From an uncultured Schlesneria sp. (GTDB lineage: Bacteria > Planctomycetota > Planctomycetia > Planctomycetales > Planctomycetaceae), in NCBI GenBank assembly GCA_903858935.1, contig CAIOKO010000278.1:1-37581 (forward strand): DNA of 37,581 bases, written 5' to 3'. The notes under the pieces are model-generated. The model saw nothing but the letters and a program-made list of their open reading frames with translations, had not been told where the DNA came from and ran no database searches. Shown here piece after piece: positions 18,387-26,900 of this stretch (position 1 is the first letter of the stretch; every line of letters begins with the position of its first letter). A program made the position numbers and the translations under genes.

Positions 18387-19712
18387 TCAGGGAAGTTCTT
18401 TCAACCGGATTCGGCGGTATTCCATCTGACCGCTGTCCCCTTCGAGGCCAATCGGGCCGCTTGGTGGCAAAGCGAGTGACGCTTCAAGAACTTCGCCGTT
18501 ACAGGTGCAATGGGCAACATTGTCTTTAACCGTCACGACAAGTTCGTTCCAATCTTGTGGACGGTAGTTTTTGAGGTTTTTGTACGGACCTGCCAGCGGG
18601 TAATCGCGACACTGCAGTTGAGGTTTCCGAATGAAGACGCCACTGTCAGCGTTGGGAGTTGCGCGGAACTCAAGCTTCAGCACGAAATCTTTTGCGAATT
18701 CACGCGTCGTCCAAAGCTGCTGGACTCGCCGTCCTTCTGGAGGCGTCGAAACGACGACGCGTCCGTGCTTGGCAATATAACGACCGTCCGTCGTCGTAAT
18801 TTTTCCATCGAAATTTCCTTTTGATTCCATGGTTTTCTGATCTCGAAAACCCCAACCTGTAAAATCTTTACCATTGAACAGGCTTTCAAATCCAGGTTCT
18901 AAACTGAATTCATCGTCTGCGGTTTCAAGATAATCGAGCGTCGCAAGGATCGGTCGCAACGCCGCGCCCCACTTGGTGTATCCCGCTTTGTTCGGATGCA
19001 ACAAATCTGGAAATTCCGCTTCCTTTACATCACCCAGTTCGTTGGCGAATAACGGCCATGTTTCGATCAATGTGACTTGAGAGTCATCTTTCACCGTAGC
19101 CGCGTATAATCGATTAATTTCTTTGATCTTATCGGCCGGGCGAGCCTTTGTAGCGGAGCTTGGAAAGACCTGGCAGAGAATGACGGGCATCTTGGGATCA
19201 TGCTTTTTAAGTTCCGCCAAAATCAGTTTCACATTTCCAGCGATCGTTTCGGGTGCGGCTTTTTCTTCAAGGTCGTTGGTCCCCATTAACATCACGACGG
19301 CAGTCGGATTCAACGCGAGCACATCATCACGCAATCGAACCAGCATGCCTCGCGTCGTATCACCGCTGATTCCGCGATTCGCGACTTTGACACCTGGGAA
19401 CGTACCACCAAGGTCGTCACCCCAACCCTCGGTGATAGAATCCCCAAGGAATACAACCGATTTTTGATCGGCAGTGCCTCGTTTGGACCAGTCGCTTCGG
19501 CGCTTGGACCAATGGCTGCGGAACCAGTCGGCGCGACGAATCGGGCCTGCTCCAGGAAGCCCTTCATCCGTCGCGGGAATTTCGACGTTTGTTTTGGAGA
19601 CAACCTGGTTGGCAGATACCGGCGGTGTAAAAACGCCGAATTCGTTGTCGGCAAGTACCAACAACAAAACAACAAAAACCTGGGCAAATGGGAGGTGGGT
19701 CAGTGGTTTCAT
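18387..19712 (-). CDS. Secreted GDSL/SGNH esterase fused to DUF1080 (3-keto-disaccharide hydrolase) domain
   Basis: A 441-residue secreted two-domain protein. The start at 19712 is chosen because it opens directly into a signal peptide (MKPLTHLPFAQVFVVLLL); the longer frame adds 18 non-signal residues. Residues 84-255 are an SGNH hydrolase: block I FLGDSITEG with Ser92, block II NRGISGD, block III GTND (144-147) and block V DLLH with Asp236/His239. Residues 275-440 form a DUF1080 concanavalin-like beta-sandwich (LFNGKDFTGW at its start, DSGVFIR, WNELVVTV). The first domain would de-acylate esterified carbohydrate and the second bind or cleave (3-keto)glycosides. It follows the ceramidase-like gene in genomic order but is upstream of it in transcription by 145 bases. 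Confidence 0.93.
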   Translation of the reverse strand: MKPLTHLPFAQVFVVLLLVLADNEFGVFTPPVSANQVVSKTNVEIPATDEGLPGAGPIRRADWFRSHWSKRRSDWSKRGTADQKSVVFLGDSITEGWGDDLGGTFPGVKVANRGISGDTTRGMLVRLRDDVLALNPTAVVMLMGTNDLEEKAAPETIAGNVKLILAELKKHDPKMPVILCQVFPSSATKARPADKIKEINRLYAATVKDDSQVTLIETWPLFANELGDVKEAEFPDLLHPNKAGYTKWGAALRPILATLDYLETADDEFSLEPGFESLFNGKDFTGWGFRDQKTMESKGNFDGKITTTDGRYIAKHGRVVVSTPPEGRRVQQLWTTREFAKDFVLKLEFRATPNADSGVFIRKPQLQCRDYPLAGPYKNLKNYRPQDWNELVVTVKDNVAHCTCNGEVLEASLALPPSGPIGLEGDSGQMEYRRIRLKELP

Positions 19713-19893
19713 CCATGCATCTTGATCAATCAAGTTGAGACTTTCAACCACACCAGACTTGAACATCTCCGTTTTCTGGTGATCATTGAGCTTGAAAACT
19801 TATGCTGATGCTCTGGAGTCACAAATTGCTCGATCGGAACCTTCAAATGTTCTCTGAAAGACTCGGCAATCGTAACGAGAGGACGATGTTCTG

Positions 19894-20331
19894 ATGCGTC
19901 TCAATGAACTCACGGCGGAACTGGATGAATTAGAGCCTGATGAAAAACTGCAATGGCTCGTTGAGTTCGCGAAAGAACTTCCCCCTGTCTCAGCTGACAA
20001 ACTTGCGGAACCATTTCCGGAAGTTTGTCGAATTCAAGAATGTCAAACGCCAGTGCATTTGTGGGTTACTTTAAACGCTGGACACGTGTTACTGGAGGCA
20101 GACGTGCCTGCAAAGTCGCCGACTGTTCGCGGACTGGTGGCACTTTTGGTTTGCGGTATGCAGGGTACAACCGTGCCGGAATGCCTTAACCTTCCGGACG
20201 ATATGGTCGCTCATTTGGGCTTGGCATCGGTTTTGGGAATGACACGACAACAGGGGTTTCGGGGCGTCGTCGCGCGGATTAAAAGAGAGTTACAGACTGC
20301 GCAAAATGACGTGAAACAGAAAGAATCTTGA
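19894..20331 (+). CDS. sufE: SufE-family sulfur acceptor protein
   Basis: A 145-residue SufE-like protein that would accept persulfide sulfur from a SufS-type cysteine desulfurase for iron-sulfur cluster assembly. The N-terminal helix-rich part (LDELEPDEKLQWLVEFAKEL) and the conserved Cys50 in RIQECQTPVHLW (equivalent to the GCQS loop of E. coli SufE) support this, as do MQGTTVPECLNLP and GLASVLGMTRQQGF near the C-terminus. Cys45 is an extra cysteine five residues earlier. No sufS, sufBCD or iscU is next to it, so it stands alone here. It is transcribed away from the GDSL gene and is followed 305 bases later by the DUF309 gene. It is cytosolic. Confidence 0.9.
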   Translation: MRLNELTAELDELEPDEKLQWLVEFAKELPPVSADKLAEPFPEVCRIQECQTPVHLWVTLNAGHVLLEADVPAKSPTVRGLVALLVCGMQGTTVPECLNLPDDMVAHLGLASVLGMTRQQGFRGVVARIKRELQTAQNDVKQKES

Positions 20332-20636
20332 CAGTTTATGGCGATTCTGCTGCAGCAATCGGCTACACAACTGAGTCTGCGGGCTTCATCTTACAGATTT
20401 CTTCCTGTTCTCAAGAAATTCCTAAGATTCATCTCCACATTTGTGAATGAATGGTTATTCTGTTCATTCAGTCATGGAATATCCACTCGCGATCAGAGAT
20501 ATCCGAGTTGGCATTGCGTTGGAACACGACTTCTGTGTCGAAGTCGTTCTTGGCAGATTGGATTGCAGTTCAATCTCTGGATTGTTGTCTGCGCCGCGCA
20601 ATAATTGTTGGACACTTTGATGGGGGGATTTTGTTG
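20332..20636. other. Spacer between sufE and the DUF309 gene
   Basis: These 305 bases carry no convincing gene. A seven-base-arm hairpin (ACGACTT/AAGTCGT) lies near 20528-20549. A GGGGGGA ribosome site lies about ten bases before the ATG at 20637. Open frames here run through into the DUF309 frame but lack a start signal and have non-coding-like composition. The region presumably holds the DUF309 promoter. Confidence 0.45.
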
Positions 20637-21272
20637 ATGGCTACAGTCGCTAAACAAACACGCGCCGGACGTACGTCCGAAGTTACCGAATCGAAAAGTC
20701 GAATGATGATTACACCCCCGACCGAGGTTGCACCACGGCTTTTGCCCTCAACCGATCTTCCTGCTTACACTTACGTTCCAGGAACGGACACGCCTCATCC
20801 TTATCGTGACGCCCGGGGTCACAGTTATCAGCGAAAACAGCCTGCTCCTAAGATGTTGACTGCGGCAAACTGGGCTGAGAATCGGCACTACCTGCTTGCG
20901 CTCGATTACTTTAATCACGGCTACTATTGGGAATCGCACGAAGACTGGGAACGTTTGCTCAGAACAACCGGTAACGATTGCACCGTAGGACGCTTTCTCA
21001 AAGGTTTGGTCAAGCTTTCAGCAGCTGGTGTAAAGGTTCGCGAGAACAGCATCCACGGAGTCCGACGTCATGCGGCTTCTGCAGGCGAGGTCTTTGCCGA
21101 CGTCGCTGCGGAAGTGGGAACCGAATTCTATTGCGGTCTTGAATTCACCACGCTTCAGTTCGCCGCCGACCGGGCTGCACAGATTTGCTATACCGACAAG
21201 ATCGGTTCACCACGACAACCGACCCGAGTCTTTCCATTTGTCTTGAATACAGAAGTGTTTCAGCTTTCCTGA
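20637..21272 (+). CDS. DUF309 domain protein
   Basis: A 211-residue soluble protein. The DUF309 signature lies at about 85-150: [18 protein letters not shown] with the conserved His-x(n)-Glu-x-His-Glu pattern, then [18 protein letters not shown] and GVRRHAASA. The family is a small all-helical fold with probable metal-binding His/Glu residues and no settled function. The first 75 residues are a low-complexity, Pro/Thr/Ser-rich extension not needed by the domain, unusual next to the compact 100-150-residue family members. The ATG at 20637 has a clear G-rich ribosome site; earlier in-frame starts have none. The gene ends 18 bases before a terminator hairpin shared with the convergent AAA ATPase gene. 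Confidence 0.85.
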   Translation: MATVAKQTRAGRTSEVTESKSRMMITPPTEVAPRLLPSTDLPAYTYVPGTDTPHPYRDARGHSYQRKQPAPKMLTAANWAENRHYLLALDYFNHGYYWESHEDWERLLRTTGNDCTVGRFLKGLVKLSAAGVKVRENSIHGVRRHAASAGEVFADVAAEVGTEFYCGLEFTTLQFAADRAAQICYTDKIGSPRQPTRVFPFVLNTEVFQLS

Positions 21273-21290
21273 TTCAATTCGATTAACGAT

Positions 21291-21326
21291 TTTCAGCCCG
21301 GCTTGTTGCGATAAGCCGGGCTGAAA
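21291..21326. terminator. Bidirectional stem-loop terminator between DUF309 and AAA genes
   Basis: Arms TTTCAGCCCGGCTT (21291-21304) and AAGCCGGGCTGAAA (21313-21326) are perfect complements around an eight-base loop. The A/T ends of the stem give short T-runs on both strands. It lies 18 bases after the plus-strand gene and 16 bases after the stop of the minus-strand gene, so it can serve both. Confidence 0.85.
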
Positions 21327-21342
21327 TCGTTTCCAGGGGTTA

Positions 21343-23346
21343 CTAACTTCCCCCTAACTTCATCCGACCGATCCGAGACAATCGAGCACTGTGGACTTGG
21401 TGCGGAGCCGTTCTCAATGAGGAAGGGAGCCACGCAGCGCGCGGAACCTTGTCGTCGGTTGGTTCCTTGAGAATTGGCAGTCGAACTCCCTTTTGAATCT
21501 CCTTATAGCGGTCGAGTTCTGTTGGGTGAACATAAATCCGCTTGGAAGAAACCAGTTCGCAGACGAGTTCGCACAGCGGTTGACTCATTCCTGCCCACAA
21601 CACGGTGTTCGGGTTGGACCGGACAGCAAGGCCCTGATCACCCGTAACTTCCATGTAGGGCTGCATCGCTTCCACGAGTTTTGGAAACAAGACATCACCA
21701 TCTTTACGGATGAATTCGACGATTCCTGCCTTCAACTGACCGGCTGCAGCCAACTGAGCCCAAGGTGGTAATGGAACAAACTCGTCATCATCGGGCAGAC
21801 GAGTCGTGTCGATCCTCTGCTCCGCTTCGAGCATAGCGGTGACGCGACTATCTGAAGTCGCTCGTCGACATCGATCTTGTGCCCAGTTTCTCAAAGCAAA
21901 GATCTTGTCCTCCATCGTTACCGAAAGTGGGACTGTCGTTCGCCATGCACGTTCCAATTCTTCTTGCGACAAAACCCGTCCATTTCCGAACGCGTCGATC
22001 AAAGCGGTCACTACGATCTGTTCGAGTTCGGCACCACTGAATCCATCGGCCCGGCGAGCCAGATCATCAAGATTAAACTGGTCTGTTTTCCAGCCACGTT
22101 TCTTAAGATGAATACCAAGAATATGTTTACGCTCTTCAAAATTTGGAAGGTCAACAAAAAAGAGCTCGTCGAACCGACCACGACGAAGCATTTCCGGAGG
22201 AAGGTTTTCTACAGAGTTCGCTGTCGCCACGACGAAAATGGGCTTCTGGATTTCCGCCATCCATGTGAGAAAAGTACCGACGAGACGCAACATGGTTGCG
22301 TCCGCCGCACCGGCGCCGTCCCCTTCGACTCCAGCGAACCCCTTCTCAATCTCGTCCAGCCATAAAACCGCTGGCGCGATCGATTCCACGAGACTCAGTA
22401 CGCTGCGCATATTCTTTTCGGACTCACCTCGTTGCGCCCCAAGCAAAGCCGCGATATCAAGTCGCATCAACGGAAAACTCAGCAATCGAGCCGTGGCCCG
22501 GGCGGTCAAACTTTTTCCGCACCCTTGAACCCCCAGCAGTAACATCCCTTTGGGAAGCGGAATCCCTTGCTCGCGTGCGCGTGGCGAATAGGCTTCGGCA
22601 CGTTTCGACATCCAATCTTTCAGTTGATCCAGCCCACCAATATCGTTGACGTTTTCATCGAGATCATAAAACTCTAACAAATCCGAACCCGACGCGAGCG
22701 TTCGCTTTTCAGAAATCAATGTGGTGAAGACGTCGTCATTTAACTCTTTTCGACCACGAAGTGCACGCATCCATGCTTTGCGAGCCTCTTGAGCTGTGAG
22801 CCCCATCACCGCTTTGATCAACCGGTCTTCATTATCTGCGTTCAACTCAAGCGCATCGGCATCATTTCCACGGATTTCCGCGATCGTTTGATCAAATTCT
22901 TCACGCAAGTCTTCATATGCGGGGAGAGGCAGTTCAATCCGAACAGAATCTTTTTCAAGTTCCAGCGGAACTTTCATGACGGGACCAAACAGCAGCAGCG
23001 TCTTTCGCTGTGCAATCAAATCTGGCAGCAAGTCACGCAACTGCCGCAGCACCACCGGATCGGCAAGGAAAGGATGAAAATCCTTGACCAGAAACAAATG
23101 GTCCTCAGGATATTCATTCAGCTGAACCAATAATCGCGCCGCAGACGTCTCTTCGCGCGTATCACCGGACAACGAAGGTTGAAGGCCTCGCGTGATTGTC
23201 CATGACACCAGACCACGTTCAATTTCAAGCGCGAGTTCCCCGAGTTCCCGTTCCCAACGGTCTTCTTCCGACGTCTTGAGAAACAAGAGTGGATAACCTG
23301 ATTCGATTCGCGAGCGGATGTCATCGAGTACGGCTTCAGTTTTCAT
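21343..23346 (-). CDS. AAA ATPase, Ycf46-like
   Basis: A 667-residue AAA ATPase resembling the Ycf46 group of cyanobacteria and chloroplasts. The N-terminal half (about 1-230) is a P-loop-less domain starting LDDIRSRIESGYPLLFLKTS, typical for the group. The ATPase core follows: Walker A GVQGCGKS at about 272-279, Walker B VLWLDEIEKG, sensor 1 in VVATANS and the arginine finger in RRGRFDELF. A C-terminal tail of about 130 residues contains a possible winged-helix region. The ATG at 23346 is preferred to the TTG at 23358, which sits against the ribosome site AAGGGAG. The start overlaps the fucU stop by 11 bases. The role is unknown; the family is proposed to be regulatory. Confidence 0.9.
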   Translation of the reverse strand: MKTEAVLDDIRSRIESGYPLLFLKTSEEDRWERELGELALEIERGLVSWTITRGLQPSLSGDTREETSAARLLVQLNEYPEDHLFLVKDFHPFLADPVVLRQLRDLLPDLIAQRKTLLLFGPVMKVPLELEKDSVRIELPLPAYEDLREEFDQTIAEIRGNDADALELNADNEDRLIKAVMGLTAQEARKAWMRALRGRKELNDDVFTTLISEKRTLASGSDLLEFYDLDENVNDIGGLDQLKDWMSKRAEAYSPRAREQGIPLPKGMLLLGVQGCGKSLTARATARLLSFPLMRLDIAALLGAQRGESEKNMRSVLSLVESIAPAVLWLDEIEKGFAGVEGDGAGAADATMLRLVGTFLTWMAEIQKPIFVVATANSVENLPPEMLRRGRFDELFFVDLPNFEERKHILGIHLKKRGWKTDQFNLDDLARRADGFSGAELEQIVVTALIDAFGNGRVLSQEELERAWRTTVPLSVTMEDKIFALRNWAQDRCRRATSDSRVTAMLEAEQRIDTTRLPDDDEFVPLPPWAQLAAAGQLKAGIVEFIRKDGDVLFPKLVEAMQPYMEVTGDQGLAVRSNPNTVLWAGMSQPLCELVCELVSSKRIYVHPTELDRYKEIQKGVRLPILKEPTDDKVPRAAWLPSSLRTAPHQVHSARLSRIGRMKLGGS

Positions 23347-23776
23347 GGCCGATGACAACTCCCTTTTTCAAGATCAGGTTTGCATAGATTGCCGTTTCGC
23401 CCGTAGCAACGATCGCATACGCAGATTTGGCGAAATCATAAAATCGAAAGCGCTCAATTGGTCGCAATTCCACTTCTCGCCCTTCATGGTGGGCGAGGAC
23501 TCGTCGGTATTCAGTCCAGATCGGCGGATCGATGGCACTTTCGTTGACCGGCTGCATTACACTCGCAGGATGATCAACAAACCAATCCAGCGGAAAAAAA
23601 CGCATGATTGCATCCAGCAACTCGACGACTCCGTGACCGTCCGCACGCACCAACCGGTGAGCACAACTTTCGGCCGGAAAGTTTCCATCAGCGAGAACGA
23701 TCTCATCGCCGTGTCCCATTCGCATAAGTGTTGACATCAGCTCAGGGGAAATAACCGAAGGGATGTTCTTTAGCAT
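23336..23776 (-). CDS. fucU: RbsD/FucU family sugar mutarotase
   Basis: A 146-residue decameric-type mutarotase that would interconvert the alpha and beta anomers of L-fucose or a related sugar. The N-terminal signature is MLKNIPSVISPELMSTLMRM followed by GHGDEIVLADGNFPA, with the conserved His22. The C-terminal FYDFAKSAYAIVATGE also fits FucU more than RbsD. No fucose isomerase, kinase or aldolase gene is adjacent, so the pathway context is missing. Its stop codon overlaps the start of the AAA ATPase by 11 bases, which implies translational coupling. It is divergent from lhr with about 150 bases between the starts. Confidence 0.92.
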   Translation of the reverse strand: MLKNIPSVISPELMSTLMRMGHGDEIVLADGNFPAESCAHRLVRADGHGVVELLDAIMRFFPLDWFVDHPASVMQPVNESAIDPPIWTEYRRVLAHHEGREVELRPIERFRFYDFAKSAYAIVATGETAIYANLILKKGVVIGHEN

Positions 23777-23930
23777 GGTCGATCATTGTTAGAGAAAGCT
23801 AGAATGTTCGTAGGATTTTTCGATTGCAAGACCGGAGTTTGTTTCCATCAGGGTATCGAAGTCATTCTCCCCGCGCCTAGTTCGAAGAGTCAGCAAACAG
23901 GCAACGCAGTTAAGGTTGGACACGGTCAAT

Positions 23931-26900
23931 ATGACGAACGTCTGTGACACGGTTGAGAAATCAACAAGAACATCCTTGAACCTGTTCCATCCCGTTATCC
24001 AGGAATGGTTTCGAAACCGATTCGTCGGACCAACGGAGCCTCAGGAACAAGGCTGGCCGCAGATTGTCGCTGGTCGCGATATTCTGATTGCCGCCCCGAC
24101 AGGCAGCGGTAAGACATTGACCGCGTTTCTCGCAGCGATCAATCGGTTGTTCCAGGAATCTGAACAAGGAGGTCTGACAAACCAGATTCGTGTTATCTAT
24201 ATTTCTCCGCTGCGTGCCTTGTCGAATGACATGCATCGAAATCTTGAACAACCACTGACTGAGATCCTCGCACTGGCCGAAGAAATGGGATTAAACGTTC
24301 CACCCATTCGTGTCGGGCTGCGTACGGGAGACACTCCTGCTTCTCAGCGAGCGACGATGTTGAGGCGTCCGCCGCATATTCTCGTAACGACACCCGAATC
24401 ACTTTATTTGATGCTCACAAGTCCGAAAAGTCGGGAAACCTTGCGTCATGTGGAAACGGTGATTGTCGATGAAATCCACGCCCTCGTCCGAGATAAGCGA
24501 GGTTCTCACCTGGCAATTACCCTGGAACGCCTGGCAGAAATCTGCCCTCGAAAATTGCAGCGGATCGGTTTGTCGGCGACACAGCGGCCAATGGATCAGA
24601 TTGCCCGTTTTTTAGTAGGCTTCGGGCGTGATCGTATCGAGGACAGTCGCGAGTCCATTGCAGAAGTCTCGAAACCACGGCGAAAAAAAGGTTTGCTCCC
24701 ATTCGATGATGACTTAACCGAATTTCAATCCCCCGTTCCGTTGCTCAATCCTGCTCCTGAATTCAATCTACCAGTCATTCTTGATATCGGGCACCATCGT
24801 CAATTGGATCTCGCGATCGAAGTGCCAAATAGCGATCTCGGTGCGGTCTGCATGCACGAACAGTGGGCCGAGGTTAACGAACGGATCGTCAATCTGGTGA
24901 ACTCACATCGTGCGACTTTGATCTTCGTCAACACTCGACGACTCGCCGAACGTCTGACTCATCAATTGAGTGAACTTCTTGGCGAGGATGCGATCAGCAG
25001 CCACCATGGTTCTCTCGCATATAAACATCGGCACGACACTGAGCAGCGGCTTAAATCAGGCCAGCTAAAAGCAGTTGTTGCGACAGCGTCTCTCGAAATG
25101 GGAATCGATGTCGGTTATGTCGACCTGGTTATCCAGATCGGCTCACCCAGAAATATCGCCACCTTTCTTCAACGGATCGGCCGTTCGGGACATGCACTGG
25201 GCTTGATTCCAAAAGGAAGACTATTCGCCCTGACGCGAGACGAACTTTTTGAATGCATGGCCATCATGCGGGCTATTCGCGCCGGTCGACTCGACATCGT
25301 TCCGATTCCCGTCGCGCCGCTTGACGTGCTCGCTCAACAGATCGTGGCCGAAGTAGCAAGCCAGGAATGGAACACCGACGAACTGTTTGCGATGGTTCGT
25401 CGTGCCGCCCCCTATCATGAACTGTCTCGTTATGAATTTGATCGAATCGTGCGGGTGCTTAGCGAGGGGATGACACCCGGGGGTGAACGAAGCCGAGTGT
25501 TCCTGCATCACGACCAGGTTGGTCGGCGTGTGCGAGCCCGCCCCGGCGCACGAATGGCGGCAATCGCGAACGCTGGCGCGATCCCCGAGGTCTTTGCCAT
25601 TCGAGTTGTCACTGAAGAAGACCACACCGTGGTTGGCTCTGTCGACGAAGATTTTGGTACGGAGAGCCAGTCGGGCGACATTTTCTTACTCGGAAACACT
25701 TCGTGGCGGATTCGCTACCTGCGAGGTGGCGATCTCTTCGTCACAGATGCCGGAGGTGCTCCACCGACAATCCCGTTCTGGCGAGGTGAAGCCCCCGGCC
25801 GGACACTCGAACTTTCCGAAGAAGTATCGCGGCTTCGTGAGGATCTCGAAAAGAGACTTGACGATCCAACCGATGCTGAGAATTGGCTGGTCCTGGAAGC
25901 CAACGTCAACCTGGAAACGGCTCATCAGGCTGTTGAATACGCACGAGCTCAGAAAGCCGCAATCGGCTTGTTGCCAACGCTTCGCAGAATCGTCTTCGAA
26001 CGATTCTTTGACGAAAGTGGTGGGATGCAACTGGTTATTCATGCCCCGTTTGGAACACGGATCACCCGCGCGTGGGGACTGGCCATGCGGAAGCGGTTCT
26101 GCCGTTCATTCGACTTTGAACTACAAGCGAATGCCGACGACGACGGCATCGTCTTGTCATTGGGGCCTCAGCACAGTTTTCCCCTGGAGAGCATGTTCCC
26201 CATGCTGAACCCGCGTAACGTGCAAGCATTGTTCGAGCAAGCGGTTCTGATTGTGCCAATCTTTCAAAACCGCTGGCGCTGGAACGCCACTCGGGCACTT
26301 CAGGTTTCGCGTGCCAAACTTGGCAAAAAGGTCCCCCCTGCACTGCAGCGTTTCCGCAGCGAAGACTTGCTGACAGCCGTGTTTCCGAAATTGACCGGCT
26401 GTCAGGAAAACGTTGTGGGAGATATCGAATTGCCGGATCACCCCCTGGTGAAACAGACGATGGACGATTGTCTGTACGAGGCTCACGACATGGACGCACT
26501 GAAAGAAGTGCTCGGTCGCATTGAGCGAGGCGAAATTGAATTGCTCGCTCGAGATACGCGTGAGCCGTCCCCTTTCAGTTATGAATTGATTAATGCGAAT
26601 CCGTACGCATTTCTGGACGGAGGTGAAGTTGCTGAACGTCGGGCACGAGCCGTCTCAACGCGCAGGTCACTCACCGTCGAAAGCGTCCAGGATCTGGGAC
26701 GGCTTGATCCCGAAGCCATTTCGCAAGTGGTCGCCGAAGCACAACCACTGGTTCGAAATGCCGATGAACTGCACGACGCGCTGCTCAGCCGAATCCTGCT
26801 TCCGGAAAAAGAAGGCCTTGATTGGCGTGAATTCTTCCAGGAACTGGTGGCTGACGGACGAGCCACCGAAGTCCGCTGGTCGACAAAAGACGAGAATATT

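Noticed and set aside
20338-20604. 88-codon frame between sufE and DUF309
   Set aside because: Starts just after the sufE stop but without ribosome site and with Cys/Trp/Arg-rich random-like composition.
25483-26208. 241-codon frame inside lhr
   Set aside because: It is an out-of-frame shadow of the helicase gene without its own start signal.
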